Below are positions 6,406 through 14,387 of a stretch of DNA of 64,000 bases, piece by piece. The DNA is from Achromobacter marplatensis (GTDB taxonomy: Bacteria > Pseudomonadota > Gammaproteobacteria > Burkholderiales > Burkholderiaceae_B). A program made the position numbers and the translations under genes. The number at the start of each line of letters is the position of its first letter. The stretch's first letter is position 1. The stretch spans positions 17,719 to 81,718 of the forward strand of contig NZ_NJIG01000022.1 in NCBI RefSeq assembly GCF_002209535.1. The letters run 5' to 3'. Under the pieces are notes generated by a model. The model was not told the origin of the DNA and did not search any database. It saw nothing but the letters and a program-made list of their open reading frames with translations.

Positions 6406-8966
6406 CAGGCGATTTCCTCTGCGATGGGGATGACGCGCGCGGGGGCGCGCGCCGGGGCAGGGCGGGGCTGGCCGCGTTCCTCGACGAACTGGATGTCGGG
6501 GTCGCCGCCGCGATCGTTCACGAAGGTGCGGAAGCGCTTGAGCTTTTCCGGGTCGTTCAGCGCGTTGGCCCACTCGCATTCGTAGCGGTCCACCACCAGT
6601 TGCATCTGGGCGTCCAGTTCCGCGCACAGACCCAGGCTGTCGTTCAGCACCACGTCCTTCAGATAGTCCAGGCCGCCTTCCAGCGATTCACGCCAGACGG
6701 AGGTGCGCTGCAGTTTGTCGGCCGTGCGGATGTAGAACATCAGCACGCGGTCGATGGTGCGGATCAGCGCGGCGTCATCCAGATCAGTGGCGAACAGCTC
6801 GGCGTGGCGCGGGCGCATGCCGCCGTTGCCGCACACGTACAGGTTCCAGCCGTTTTCGGTGGCGATCACGCCGATGTCCTTGCTTTGCGCTTCGGCGCAT
6901 TCGCGGGTGCAGCCCGATACCGCGAACTTCAGCTTGTGCGGCGAACGCAGGCCCTTGTAGCGGTGTTCGATATCCAGCGCCATCTGCACGCTGTCCTGCA
7001 CGCCATAGCGGCACCAGGTGCTGCCCACGCAGGATTTCACGGTGCGGGTGGACTTGCCGTAGGCGTGCCCGGTCTCGAAGCCGGCGGCGATCAGCTCGGC
7101 CCAGATGTCGGGCAGTTCATGCAGTTGCGCGCCGAAGAGGTCGATGCGCTGGCCACCCGTGATCTTGGTGTAGAGCTTGTACTTCTTGGCCACCGCGCCG
7201 ATCGCGATCAGGCCGTCGGGCGTGATCTCGCCGGCGGGAATGCGCGGCACCACTGAATACGTGCCGTTCTTCTGCATGTTTGCCATGAAGGTGTCGTTGG
7301 TGTCTTGCAGCGGCACCAGGTGCGGGTCCTGGATGGGGCGGTTCCAGCACGACGCCAGGATGGAGCCGACCGCAGGCTTGCAGATGTCGCAACCTACGTG
7401 CCCCTTGCCATGGCTGGCCAGCAGGGCCTCGAAGGTCTCGATGCCGCCCACGCGCACGATGGCGTACAGCTCCTGGCGGGTGTAGGCGAAATGCTCGCAC
7501 AGACTTTTGTCCACGGCGACGTCGCGGCTGGCCAGTTCGTGTTCCACCACCTGCTTGAGCAGGCTGGCGCAGCCGCCGCAGCCCGAGGCCGCTTTCGTGC
7601 AGCGTTTGACGCCGGCCAGATCGGTGCAGCCGCCGTCGATGGCGGCGCTGACCGCGCCTTTGCTGACGTTGTGACAGGAGCAGAGGGTGGCAGTCGCCGG
7701 CAGCGCATCGACGCCCAGCGCGGGCGCGGCCTGGCCCAGCGGCAAGATCAGGCTGGCGGGATCGGCCGGGGGCGCGATGCCGTTTTGCACATACTGCAGC
7801 AGGGTGTCGTAATAGCGGTTGTCGCCAACGAGCACGGCGCCCAGGACCCGCTTGCCGTCGGCCGACACTACCAGCCGGCGGTAGCTGGACCCGGCCTCGT
7901 CGATGTAGCGGTAGCTGCGCGCACCCGGCGTCGTGCCGTGCGCGTCGCCGATGGACCCGACGTCCACCCCCAGCAATTTAAGCTTGGTCGACATGTCGGC
8001 GCCCGAGAACGCTTGTTCCGGCGCGTCGCAGAGATCGGCCGCAACGATGCGCGCCATCTGATAACCCGGCGCCACCAGCCCGAACACGCTGCCGTTCCAG
8101 GCCGCGCATTCGCCGATGGCGTAGATGCGGTCGTCGCTGCTGCGGCAGCGGTCGTCGATGGCCACGCCGCCGCGTTCGGCCAGCGCCAGCCCGGCCTGGC
8201 GCGCCAGCGTCACTTGCGGGCGAATGCCGGCCGAGAACACGATCAAATCGGTTTCCAGCGGCTCGCCTTCGGCAAAGCGCATGCGGTAGCGGTAGCGCGT
8301 GCCCGGTTTGATGTCCTGCGTGGCGCGCGACAAGTGCACGCCCACGCCCAGCGCCTCGATCCGGGCGCGCAACGCGGCGCCGCCGTCGTCGTCCAGCTGC
8401 ACCGGCATGAGGCGCGGCGCGAATTCCACCACATGGGCTTCCAGGTTCAGCGATTTCAGCGCATTGGCGGCCTCCAGCCCCAGCAGCCCGCCGCCCACGA
8501 CCACGCCGCGCCGCGCGCCGCTGGCCGCCGCGCGGATCAGGTCCAGGTCGTCGATCGTGCGGTACACCAGCCGGGAAGCGCCCTCGGCGCCGGCGATCGG
8601 GGGAACGAAGGGGTAAGAGCCGGTGGCCAGCACCAGCTTGTCATAGGCGAGGCGGCCCGTCGCTGTCACGATTTCCCCGGCCTGGCGGTCGATCTCCAGC
8701 ACCGGCTCGCCCAGGTGCAGCGTCAGCCCCTCCTGTGTATAGAACTCGGCCCCGCTCATCGCCATCGACTCGGCGTCCCGCCCGTTCAGGTATTCGGACA
8801 GATGCACGCGGTCGTAGGCGCGGCGGGTTTCTTCGCCGTAGACGTGGATGCGATAGCGTGCCAGCGCGCCGCGGGCGATCAGCTGCTCGACGCAATGGTG
8901 CCCCACCATGCCGTTGCCGATCACGACCAGGGTCAGCAAGGAATCGGAAGTGGCCGCTGCTTTCAT
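6405..8966 (-). CDS. nirB: Nitrite reductase (NADH) large subunit NirB
   Basis: An 853-residue siroheme enzyme reducing nitrite to ammonium with NADH. Domains in order: FAD/NAD-binding reductase with GNGMVGHH near residue 17 and a second nucleotide fold VVVGGGLLGLEAA near 150; a BFD-like [2Fe-2S] domain around 425-475 (CSCHNVSKG, then the Cys pair of SGCGGC); and the nitrite/sulfite reductase domain with the [4Fe-4S]-siroheme cysteines in CVGSTWCRYG (~645) and CTRECAEAQ (~690). Length is typical (E. coli 847). The GGGGAA ribosome site lies 7 bases before the ATG. No nitrate reductase (nasA) or transporter follows in this window, so nitrate reduction must be encoded elsewhere or be absent. Confidence 0.97.
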   Translation of the reverse strand: MKAAATSDSLLTLVVIGNGMVGHHCVEQLIARGALARYRIHVYGEETRRAYDRVHLSEYLNGRDAESMAMSGAEFYTQEGLTLHLGEPVLEIDRQAGEIVTATGRLAYDKLVLATGSYPFVPPIAGAEGASRLVYRTIDDLDLIRAAASGARRGVVVGGGLLGLEAANALKSLNLEAHVVEFAPRLMPVQLDDDGGAALRARIEALGVGVHLSRATQDIKPGTRYRYRMRFAEGEPLETDLIVFSAGIRPQVTLARQAGLALAERGGVAIDDRCRSSDDRIYAIGECAAWNGSVFGLVAPGYQMARIVAADLCDAPEQAFSGADMSTKLKLLGVDVGSIGDAHGTTPGARSYRYIDEAGSSYRRLVVSADGKRVLGAVLVGDNRYYDTLLQYVQNGIAPPADPASLILPLGQAAPALGVDALPATATLCSCHNVSKGAVSAAIDGGCTDLAGVKRCTKAASGCGGCASLLKQVVEHELASRDVAVDKSLCEHFAYTRQELYAIVRVGGIETFEALLASHGKGHVGCDICKPAVGSILASCWNRPIQDPHLVPLQDTNDTFMANMQKNGTYSVVPRIPAGEITPDGLIAIGAVAKKYKLYTKITGGQRIDLFGAQLHELPDIWAELIAAGFETGHAYGKSTRTVKSCVGSTWCRYGVQDSVQMALDIEHRYKGLRSPHKLKFAVSGCTRECAEAQSKDIGVIATENGWNLYVCGNGGMRPRHAELFATDLDDAALIRTIDRVLMFYIRTADKLQRTSVWRESLEGGLDYLKDVVLNDSLGLCAELDAQMQLVVDRYECEWANALNDPEKLKRFRTFVNDRGGDPDIQFVEERGQPRPAPARAPARVIPIAEEIA

Positions 8967-8995
8967 GAAGTTCCCCAGGCTTGGATACGTGAATC

Positions 8996-9042
8996 AAAAA
9001 GGCAAAAGGCGCCCAGGACCTTGCGGTCGGGGCGCCTTTGCC
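8996..9042 (-). terminator. Intrinsic terminator in the nirB leader
   Basis: On the minus strand an arm GGCAAAGGCGCCC (9042-9030) pairs with GGGCGCCTTTTGCC (9014-9001) with one bulged base, followed at once by five T (9000-8996). The apex carries GACC-GCAA-GGTC (9028-9017). It lies 30 bp upstream of the nirB start, inside the leader, so by default transcription should stop before nirB. It is the natural target for antitermination by the NasR-like protein at the end of this operon. Confidence 0.85.
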
Positions 9043-9062
9043 GGAACTGCTCGAGTTGTGGT

Positions 9063-9080
9063 GCGGGCCTTGCGGCCTGC
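9063..9080 (-). promoter_or_regulatory. Leader hairpin P1, probable NasR binding element
   Basis: GGCC-GCAA-GGCC (9077-9066) plus an outer GC pair forms a short hairpin at the predicted 5' end of the nirB transcript. Its C-GCAA-G loop is identical to the apex of the terminator hairpin 24 nt downstream. ANTAR proteins are known to bind paired short hairpins of this kind, the second overlapping a terminator. The function here is inferred. Confidence 0.65.
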
Positions 9081-9092
9081 ATGGACACTTAA

Positions 9093-9107
9093 GCAAGGTC
9101 CGTGCCA
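9093..9107 (-). promoter_or_regulatory. Sigma-54 promoter of nirBD-nasR
   Basis: On the minus strand TGGCAC (9107-9102), five bases GGACC, then TTGCT (9096-9092) match the sigma-54 consensus TGGCAC-N5-TTGCW exactly, with the GG and GC dinucleotides in the right register. Transcription would start near 9081, giving a leader of about 115 nt. Confidence 0.85.
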
Positions 9108-9219
9108 GCGAAATGCAATAGGCCTGGGTGGGCGGATTTTGTCCGCGTTTTCATAGGGGCACGCGGCAGGAAAGGGCGGTGATGCGACCAAGCGGCAGGA
9201 CGGCCCGGCGCGCAGTCAT

Positions 9220-9266
9220 GCGTCAAACCGGTGCAGGGTGGGGTGCACGCCGCACCGGTTTGGCGC
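9220..9266. promoter_or_regulatory. Pair of NtrC-like enhancer sites
   Basis: GCACCGGTTTGGCGC (9252-9266, plus) and GCACCGGTTTGACGC (9234-9220, minus) resemble the NtrC dyad GCAC-N7-GTGC with one and two mismatches respectively. Their centres (9259 and 9227) are 32 bp apart, three helical turns, and lie about 146 and 178 bp upstream of the sigma-54 start. Paired NtrC sites at such spacing are known from glnA. This points to nitrogen-limitation control of nirB. Confidence 0.7.
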
Positions 9267-9296
9267 GATGCCTGCCGCGCTGACTTGCGTGACGGG

Positions 9297-9776
9297 TCAG
9301 CCGCGCAGCGCCGCCTCGATCGCGCTGATGTCGATCTTGCCCATGGTCATCATGGCTTCGAACGCGCGCTTGGCGGCGGCGGGGTCCGGGTCGATGATGG
9401 CGGCGGATAGGATGCGGGGGGTGATCTGCCACGACAGTCCCCACTTGTCCTGGCACCAGCCGCAGACGTTTGCACTGCCGCCGTTTTCGATGATCGCGGT
9501 CCACAGGCGGTCGGTCTCTTCCTGGTCGTCGGTCGCGACCTGGAACGAAAAGGCCTGGTTGTGCTGGACGCCGGGGCCGCCATTCAGGCCCAGGCACGGT
9601 ATGCCCATGACCGTGAATTCGACAGTCAGGATGTCGCCTTGCTTGCCCGCCGGATAGTCGCCGGGGGCACGGTGGACGGCGTTGACGGCGCTGTCCGGAA
9701 ACGTCTTGGCGTAGAACGTCGCGGCCTCCAGCGCATCGCCGTCGTACCAGAGGCAAATCGTATTTTTACTGAGCAT
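9297..9776 (-). CDS. VOC-family protein (PhnB-like)
   Basis: A 159-residue cytoplasmic protein of the vicinal-oxygen-chelate fold, PhnB/3-demethylubiquinone methyltransferase-like subgroup. Segments typical of that group are ICLWYDGDALEAATFYAKTF at the N-terminus, GIPCLGLNGGP in the middle and the Trp-rich CGWCQDKWGLSWQITP before the end. Such proteins are often called 3-demethylubiquinone methyltransferases, but most lack demonstrated activity and a function should not be assigned. I chose the ATG at 9776, with AGGAGA eight bases upstream, over longer in-frame starts. It stands alone upstream of the nirB control region and reads towards it. Confidence 0.85.
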   Translation of the reverse strand: MLSKNTICLWYDGDALEAATFYAKTFPDSAVNAVHRAPGDYPAGKQGDILTVEFTVMGIPCLGLNGGPGVQHNQAFSFQVATDDQEETDRLWTAIIENGGSANVCGWCQDKWGLSWQITPRILSAAIIDPDPAAAKRAFEAMMTMGKIDISAIEAALRG

Positions 9777-9849
9777 CGTGTGTCTCCTGAGGTTGAACTG
9801 CTGCTGGCTGGCCCGTCCGTTCGGCAGACACGCATTGGGCTTGCCGCCG

Positions 9850-10065
9850 TCAGCCCGCAAGCACTTGCTCCAACTCGGCCTTCAGCGACCTGGCCGCTTG
9901 CGGCGCCCGTGCCAGGCCCGACTGTGCGAAGGCGCGCGCACGGTCGGCTTCGCCCAGGTGCAGGGCGATACGTGCCATGTGCAGCGTCTTGGCGGGATGA
10001 ATATGGTGGGGGTCCGTCAAGAATGGGACATTATTGAACTTCCGCCGCGCCCGGGTCGTGCGCAA
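9850..10065 (-). other. Possible remnant of a TPR-like gene
   Basis: A 71-codon reading frame whose C-terminal half (ARIALHLGEADRARAFAQSG, then LARAPQAARSLKAELEQVL) looks like one tetratricopeptide helix pair. The N-terminal part has no clear family character and there is no convincing ribosome site. It may be the 3' relic of a longer gene, a small ORF, or chance. It lies between the VOC gene and the LysR gene, both on the same strand. Confidence 0.25.
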
Positions 10066-10105
10066 AATCGTGACATTTGAAACGGGAATGGACGCAGCAG
10101 CGCCG

Positions 10106-11020
10106 TCAGGCGAACGCCGCCTGCACGGCGTCGAAGGCGGCGGCCACCAGCGGGTCGTCCCGACGCGCGGTCTGGGTGACGAAAGACAGCTCTGCCTGGA
10201 TGGCCAGCCCCTTCACCAGCAGCAGCCCGTTGGCCTGGGACTCCCGCAACGCGATGGAATCCCGCGCAAGCGACAAGCCCACCCCCGACCGCACCAGGTC
10301 CAGCATGGACGCTTCCTGGTCCACTTCGGCCACTGCGTTGGGCGTGAGCCCCAGCGAATCGAACTTGTCCGTCAGCAGGCGGTGGTGCACGGAATCAGGC
10401 GGGGTCCAGATCCACGGCAGCGCCGCAATCTCGGCCCAGCCGCGCCCTGTCACCTGCGCGCCCCAGCCTTTTGGGGCCACGACGTAATAGGCGAACGACG
10501 CCAGCGGCAGCGCTTGCAGGCCCGGCTGGCCGGCGGCAGGCGCCGGCGGACCCAGGCAAAAGCCCACGTCCAGGTCGCCGGTGCGCACTTGCCGGCCGAC
10601 CGACCCCGACATGCCGTGGCGCAGGGTGGGGCGGATTTTCGGGTAATGCTCAACCAGGTATTGGAGGGTGGCGCCCAGCCGCAGGAATTCCGGGTCCAGG
10701 ATGGTGCCGATGCGCAATTCGCCTTGCACGGTATCGCGCAGGGCGCCGATGGCGCGCTGGAAGTCGTCCAGCGCATCCAGCACGCGTTGCGCCGACGGCA
10801 GCAACGCCCGTCCGTCCGCATTCGGCGCCAGACCTTGCGCGGTGCGCGAGAACAGGGTCAGGTCCAGGGATTCCTGGAAGTTCTTCAGTTGCAGGCTGAG
10901 CGCGGGCTGGGTCAGATGCAGGTGCTCGGCCGCGCGCGTCAGATTGCCCTCGCGCGCCACGGCGGCAAAGGTCCGGATGTGCTTGAGGTCCATGGCGGTG
11001 TCCGGAAAGGGGGTGTGCAT
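10106..11020 (-). CDS. LysR-family transcriptional regulator
   Basis: A 304-residue LysR-type regulator. The N-terminal winged helix at residues ~13-72 shows the usual HIRTFAAVAREGNLTRAAEH and LHLTQPALSLQLKNFQESL pattern. The effector-binding domain starts near 95 (GELRIGTILDPEFLR) and has a GVGLSLARDSIAL segment near 255. It is divergent from the GMC oxidoreductase gene with a 163-bp gap, the classic arrangement for a LysR protein controlling its neighbour. The inducer is unknown. The ATG ending at 11020 follows MHTPFPDTAMDLK; the second Met (MDLKHIRTF) is a plausible alternative start. Confidence 0.9.
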   Translation of the reverse strand: MHTPFPDTAMDLKHIRTFAAVAREGNLTRAAEHLHLTQPALSLQLKNFQESLDLTLFSRTAQGLAPNADGRALLPSAQRVLDALDDFQRAIGALRDTVQGELRIGTILDPEFLRLGATLQYLVEHYPKIRPTLRHGMSGSVGRQVRTGDLDVGFCLGPPAPAAGQPGLQALPLASFAYYVVAPKGWGAQVTGRGWAEIAALPWIWTPPDSVHHRLLTDKFDSLGLTPNAVAEVDQEASMLDLVRSGVGLSLARDSIALRESQANGLLLVKGLAIQAELSFVTQTARRDDPLVAAAFDAVQAAFA

Positions 11021-11183
11021 TATTAAAGATGCTTATAAAGCGTTTTTCAACATTTCATTGGACAGTTCCGGGCCGCTGCGCCAGAGTCACGCCAGATGCC
11101 CGGCGCGCGTCCATACGCCGCAGCCGGGTCGGCTCACCGTAGCGGCAGCCCCAAAAGCGCCGCTACCCAGATAAGAAGAGCTT

Positions 11184-12803
11184 ATGGAGACATACGACAT
11201 CATCATCGTGGGCGCGGGGTCGGCCGGCTGCGTGCTGGCCAACCGCCTGAGCCAGGACCCGGGCACCCGGGTGCTGCTGCTGGAGGCCGGCGGGCGCGAT
11301 AACTACCACTGGATCCACATCCCGGTGGGATACCTGTATTGCATCGGCAACCCGCGCACGGACTGGATGTACCGCACGGTCAAGGAACCGGGGCTGGGTG
11401 GCCGTTCGCTGATCTACCCTCGGGGCCGGGTGCTGGGTGGATGCTCGTCCATTAACGGCATGATCTACATGCGCGGCCAGCGCGAAGACTACGAAGACTG
11501 GGCCGCGCTATCGGGCGACCCGGCCTGGGGCTGGGATCAGGTGCTGCCAGTCTTCAAGCGCAGCGAGGACTATCACCGCGGCGCCGACGAATTCCACGGC
11601 GCCGGGGGCGAGTGGCGCGTCGAGTCCCAACGCTTGCGCTGGGACATCCTGGAAGCCTTTGCCAGCGCGGCGGAGCAAGAAGGCATTCCGCGCGTGCAGG
11701 ACTTCAATCGGGGCGACAACTTCGGCAGCGGCTACTTCGAAGTGAACCAGCGGCGCGGCTGGCGGTGGAACACGTCCAAAGCGTTCCTGCGCCCGGTGGT
11801 CAAACGCCCGAACCTGCATGTGATGACGGGCGCCCAGGCCGAGCAACTGGTGTTCGAGGGCAAGCGCTGCGTCGGCGTGCAACTGCGGCGCGGCGGCCAA
11901 AGCCTGACCGTGCGCGCGACGCGCGAAGTGGTGATGGCGGCGGGGGCGGTGAACACGCCTCATCTGCTGGAGCTGTCGGGCATCGGAGAACCCGCCCGGC
12001 TGCGTGAAAGCGGCATCGCGCTGCGCCATGCCTTGCCCGGCGTGGGCGAGAACCTGCAAGACCACCTGCAGCTGCGGGTCATCATCAAGGTAAACGGCGT
12101 CAAGACGCTGAACCGGATTGCCTCGTCGTGGCTGGGAAAGACGGGCATCGGCCTGGAGTATCTGCTGAAACGCAGCGGGCCGATGAGCATGGCGCCGTCC
12201 CAACTCGGGGCGTTCGCCAAGTCCGACCCCGGGCAGTCGCGCGCCAACGTGGAATTCCACGTGCAGCCGCTGTCGTTGGGTGCTTTCGGTGAACCGCTGC
12301 ACGACTTCGACGCTTTCACGGCCAGCGTATGCAATCTGCGGCCGACGTCGCGCGGCAGCGTCCATGCGCAAGGGCCGGCCGGTACGCCGGAAGCAGCGAC
12401 GCCGGTCATCGCCGCCAACTACCTCAGCACGGAAGCGGATATCCGGGTGGCGGCTGATTCGATCCGGCTGGTGCGCCGCATTACGGCGGCCCCGGCCTTG
12501 CAGCGCTATCAGCCGCAGGAATGGCTGCCCGGGCCGGCTTACCAGACAGACGCGCAATTGCGCGAAGCGGCCGGCAAGATTGGCACCACCATCTTCCATC
12601 CGGTAGGCACCTGCGCAATGGGCAAGGACGCCGACAGCGGCGCGGTGGTCGACGCGCGGCTGCGGGTCTTCGGACTGGAGGGCCTGCGCATCGCCGACGC
12701 GTCGGTCATGCCGCTGATCACGTCGGGCAACACCAATTCGCCGACCATCATGATCGCGGAGCGGGCGGCAGACATGATCCGCGAAGACGCGGGCAGGGGA
12801 TGA
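11184..12803 (+). CDS. GMC-family FAD-dependent oxidoreductase (choline/alcohol dehydrogenase type)
   Basis: A 539-residue flavoprotein of the glucose-methanol-choline family. The FAD fold opens the protein (YDIIIVGAGSAGCVLANRLS). The two family signatures are present: GRVLGGCSSINGMIYMRG near residue 90 and GAVNTPHLLELSGIG near 255. The C-terminal catalytic region contains HPVGTCAMG with its active-site His (~474) and NTNSPTIMIAERAADMI. Length matches BetA/AlkJ-like dehydrogenases, which oxidise choline or medium-chain alcohols using membrane electron acceptors. No betB or betI lies nearby, so an alcohol substrate is as likely as choline. The divergent LysR protein is its probable regulator. 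A strong terminator follows. Confidence 0.9.
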   Translation: METYDIIIVGAGSAGCVLANRLSQDPGTRVLLLEAGGRDNYHWIHIPVGYLYCIGNPRTDWMYRTVKEPGLGGRSLIYPRGRVLGGCSSINGMIYMRGQREDYEDWAALSGDPAWGWDQVLPVFKRSEDYHRGADEFHGAGGEWRVESQRLRWDILEAFASAAEQEGIPRVQDFNRGDNFGSGYFEVNQRRGWRWNTSKAFLRPVVKRPNLHVMTGAQAEQLVFEGKRCVGVQLRRGGQSLTVRATREVVMAAGAVNTPHLLELSGIGEPARLRESGIALRHALPGVGENLQDHLQLRVIIKVNGVKTLNRIASSWLGKTGIGLEYLLKRSGPMSMAPSQLGAFAKSDPGQSRANVEFHVQPLSLGAFGEPLHDFDAFTASVCNLRPTSRGSVHAQGPAGTPEAATPVIAANYLSTEADIRVAADSIRLVRRITAAPALQRYQPQEWLPGPAYQTDAQLREAAGKIGTTIFHPVGTCAMGKDADSGAVVDARLRVFGLEGLRIADASVMPLITSGNTNSPTIMIAERAADMIREDAGRG

Positions 12804-12830
12804 GGGGACGGTTTAATAAGGCACAAGAAG

Positions 12831-12860
12831 AACGGGAACCGCGAGGTTCCCGTTTTTCTT
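12831..12860. terminator. Bidirectional terminator between the GMC gene and cfa
   Basis: AACGGGAACC and GGTTCCCGTT form a perfect 10-bp stem around a GCGA loop, followed by TTTCTT on the plus strand. It ends the GMC transcript and lies 15 bp past the convergent cfa stop. Confidence 0.9.
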
Positions 12861-12875
12861 GGTGTGGTCAGGCGT

Positions 12876-14066
12876 TCAACGCAAAGAACGGTAAGTGTCT
12901 TTCCGCTGCGGATGCGTCAGCATCACCTGCCAGAGCTGGCCTTCACGCGAACGGAAGAAGCCGGCGCAACACATCAGATAGTACTTCCACATGCGGTAGA
13001 AGCGCGTGCCGTAGCGTTCCTGCAGCGTGGGCCACGCGCGTTCGAACCGGTCCCACCACGCCATCAGCGTGCGGTCGTAATCGGCGCCGAAGTTGTGCCA
13101 GTCTTCGATGATGAAGCGGTGTTCGACGGCGCTGGCGATCTCGCGCGCAGACGGCAGCTTGCCGTTGGGGAACACGTAGCGGTCGATCCAGGGGTCGGTG
13201 CTCTGGCTGGTGGCAGCGATGCCGATGGTGTGCAGCAGAAAGATGCCGTCGGGCGCCATCAGGCGCTGCACGTTGCTGAAGTAGGTGTCGTAGTTCTTCG
13301 GCCCCACATGCTCGAACATGCCGACCGACACCACCTTGTCGAAACTGCCTTGCAGGTCGCGGTAGTCTTGCAGCAGCAGTTGTACGGGCAGGCCCTTAAT
13401 GCGCTCCTGCGCCAGCGCCAGCTGCTCTTTCGACACCGTCACGCCCGTGACCGTGACGCCATAGTTTTCGGCGGCGAACTTGGCCAGCCCGCCCCATCCG
13501 CAACCGATGTCCAGCAGCGTTTCGCCCGGCTTCAACTGCAGCTTGCGGCAGATCATGTCCAGCTTGGCCAGTTGAGCCTCTTCCAGCGTCTGGGCGTTTT
13601 CCCAGTAGGCGCAGGAATAGATCATGCGGCTGTCCAGCATCGCCTCGAACACGTCGTTGCCGGCATCGTAGTGCTGTTCGCCAACTTCAAATGCGCGGTT
13701 CTTGGACTGCAGGTTGAACAGCTTGTGCCGCAGGTGTTCGGCGATCAGCTTGATGCGGGCGACGCCCAGCGCGGCCGACCCCATGTCCGCGCGCAGCAGG
13801 CGGGTGAAGAGCTCGTCCAACTGCTCGCAATCCCACTCGCCGTCCATATAGGACTCGCCCAGCCCCAGCGACCAGCTGGCGAAGACGCGCTCGTACATGT
13901 GCTTGTCATGCACCTGGATGTCCCAGGGGCGGGGGCCGTTGATCAGGACGTCGGCCCGGGACAACACGTCCTGGAGCACTTTGGGCGGTTCGGGGGGAGG
14001 GGGGCTGACCGCGGGAGGGGGGGAATGATCGGTGGTCAGCGGAGAGACGGGACTGCTTTGCTGCAT
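12876..14066 (-). CDS. cfa: Cyclopropane-fatty-acyl-phospholipid synthase
   Basis: A 396-residue SAM-dependent enzyme that adds a methylene bridge to unsaturated acyl chains of membrane phospholipids. The SAM-binding loop is LLDIGCGWGGLAKFAA near residue 195. Further family marks are GMFEHVGPKNYDTYF, PNGKLPSAREIA and the C-terminal YYLMCCAGFFRSREGQLWQV, whose Cys lines up with the catalytic region of E. coli Cfa (382 residues). The N-terminus carries a Pro-rich stretch (residues ~14-30). It stands alone, convergent with the GMC gene. Stationary-phase or acid-stress control is usual for cfa but no promoter is clear here. Confidence 0.93.
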   Translation of the reverse strand: MQQSSPVSPLTTDHSPPPAVSPPPPEPPKVLQDVLSRADVLINGPRPWDIQVHDKHMYERVFASWSLGLGESYMDGEWDCEQLDELFTRLLRADMGSAALGVARIKLIAEHLRHKLFNLQSKNRAFEVGEQHYDAGNDVFEAMLDSRMIYSCAYWENAQTLEEAQLAKLDMICRKLQLKPGETLLDIGCGWGGLAKFAAENYGVTVTGVTVSKEQLALAQERIKGLPVQLLLQDYRDLQGSFDKVVSVGMFEHVGPKNYDTYFSNVQRLMAPDGIFLLHTIGIAATSQSTDPWIDRYVFPNGKLPSAREIASAVEHRFIIEDWHNFGADYDRTLMAWWDRFERAWPTLQERYGTRFYRMWKYYLMCCAGFFRSREGQLWQVMLTHPQRKDTYRSLR

Positions 14067-14387
14067 ACGGACTCCATATCAATTTTGGGATGACTGATCT
14101 GGCAATGCCTGAAGCTCATTACTCTCGCCCTAACGGGCAGGCAACTCCAATTTAATGATTGGATCGGCGCGATAGGAAACGGCAATTTCCTACCGTGCTG
14201 CGGGTGCGCCTAAGAGGATGGGCTTGATCGTAGCGATGCGCGGGCCGGGTGTCCAGCACGGGCAGCGAGGGGCGGCGCGGCGGCCACATCCCCGTGCCGT
14301 TCATGTGATTGTTCGACTGGCGCGATTACACTAGTCCGCCTTAGTGCGCCGCCGTTTCAGGCTTGCGCCGACCCGTGGAGTGTTTTG
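14067..14387. other. Intergenic region between cfa and the hydrolase gene
   Basis: A 321-bp divergent promoter region with no gene. The one feature I see is the inverted repeat TAGGAAA-CGGCAA-TTTCCTA (14173-14192), a candidate operator. No tRNA-like or long hairpin structure was seen. Confidence 0.4.

Noticed and set aside
7305..9092. Long plus-strand open frame across nirB
   Set aside because: Shadow of nirB, with Gln/His/Arg-rich low-information sequence and no domain.
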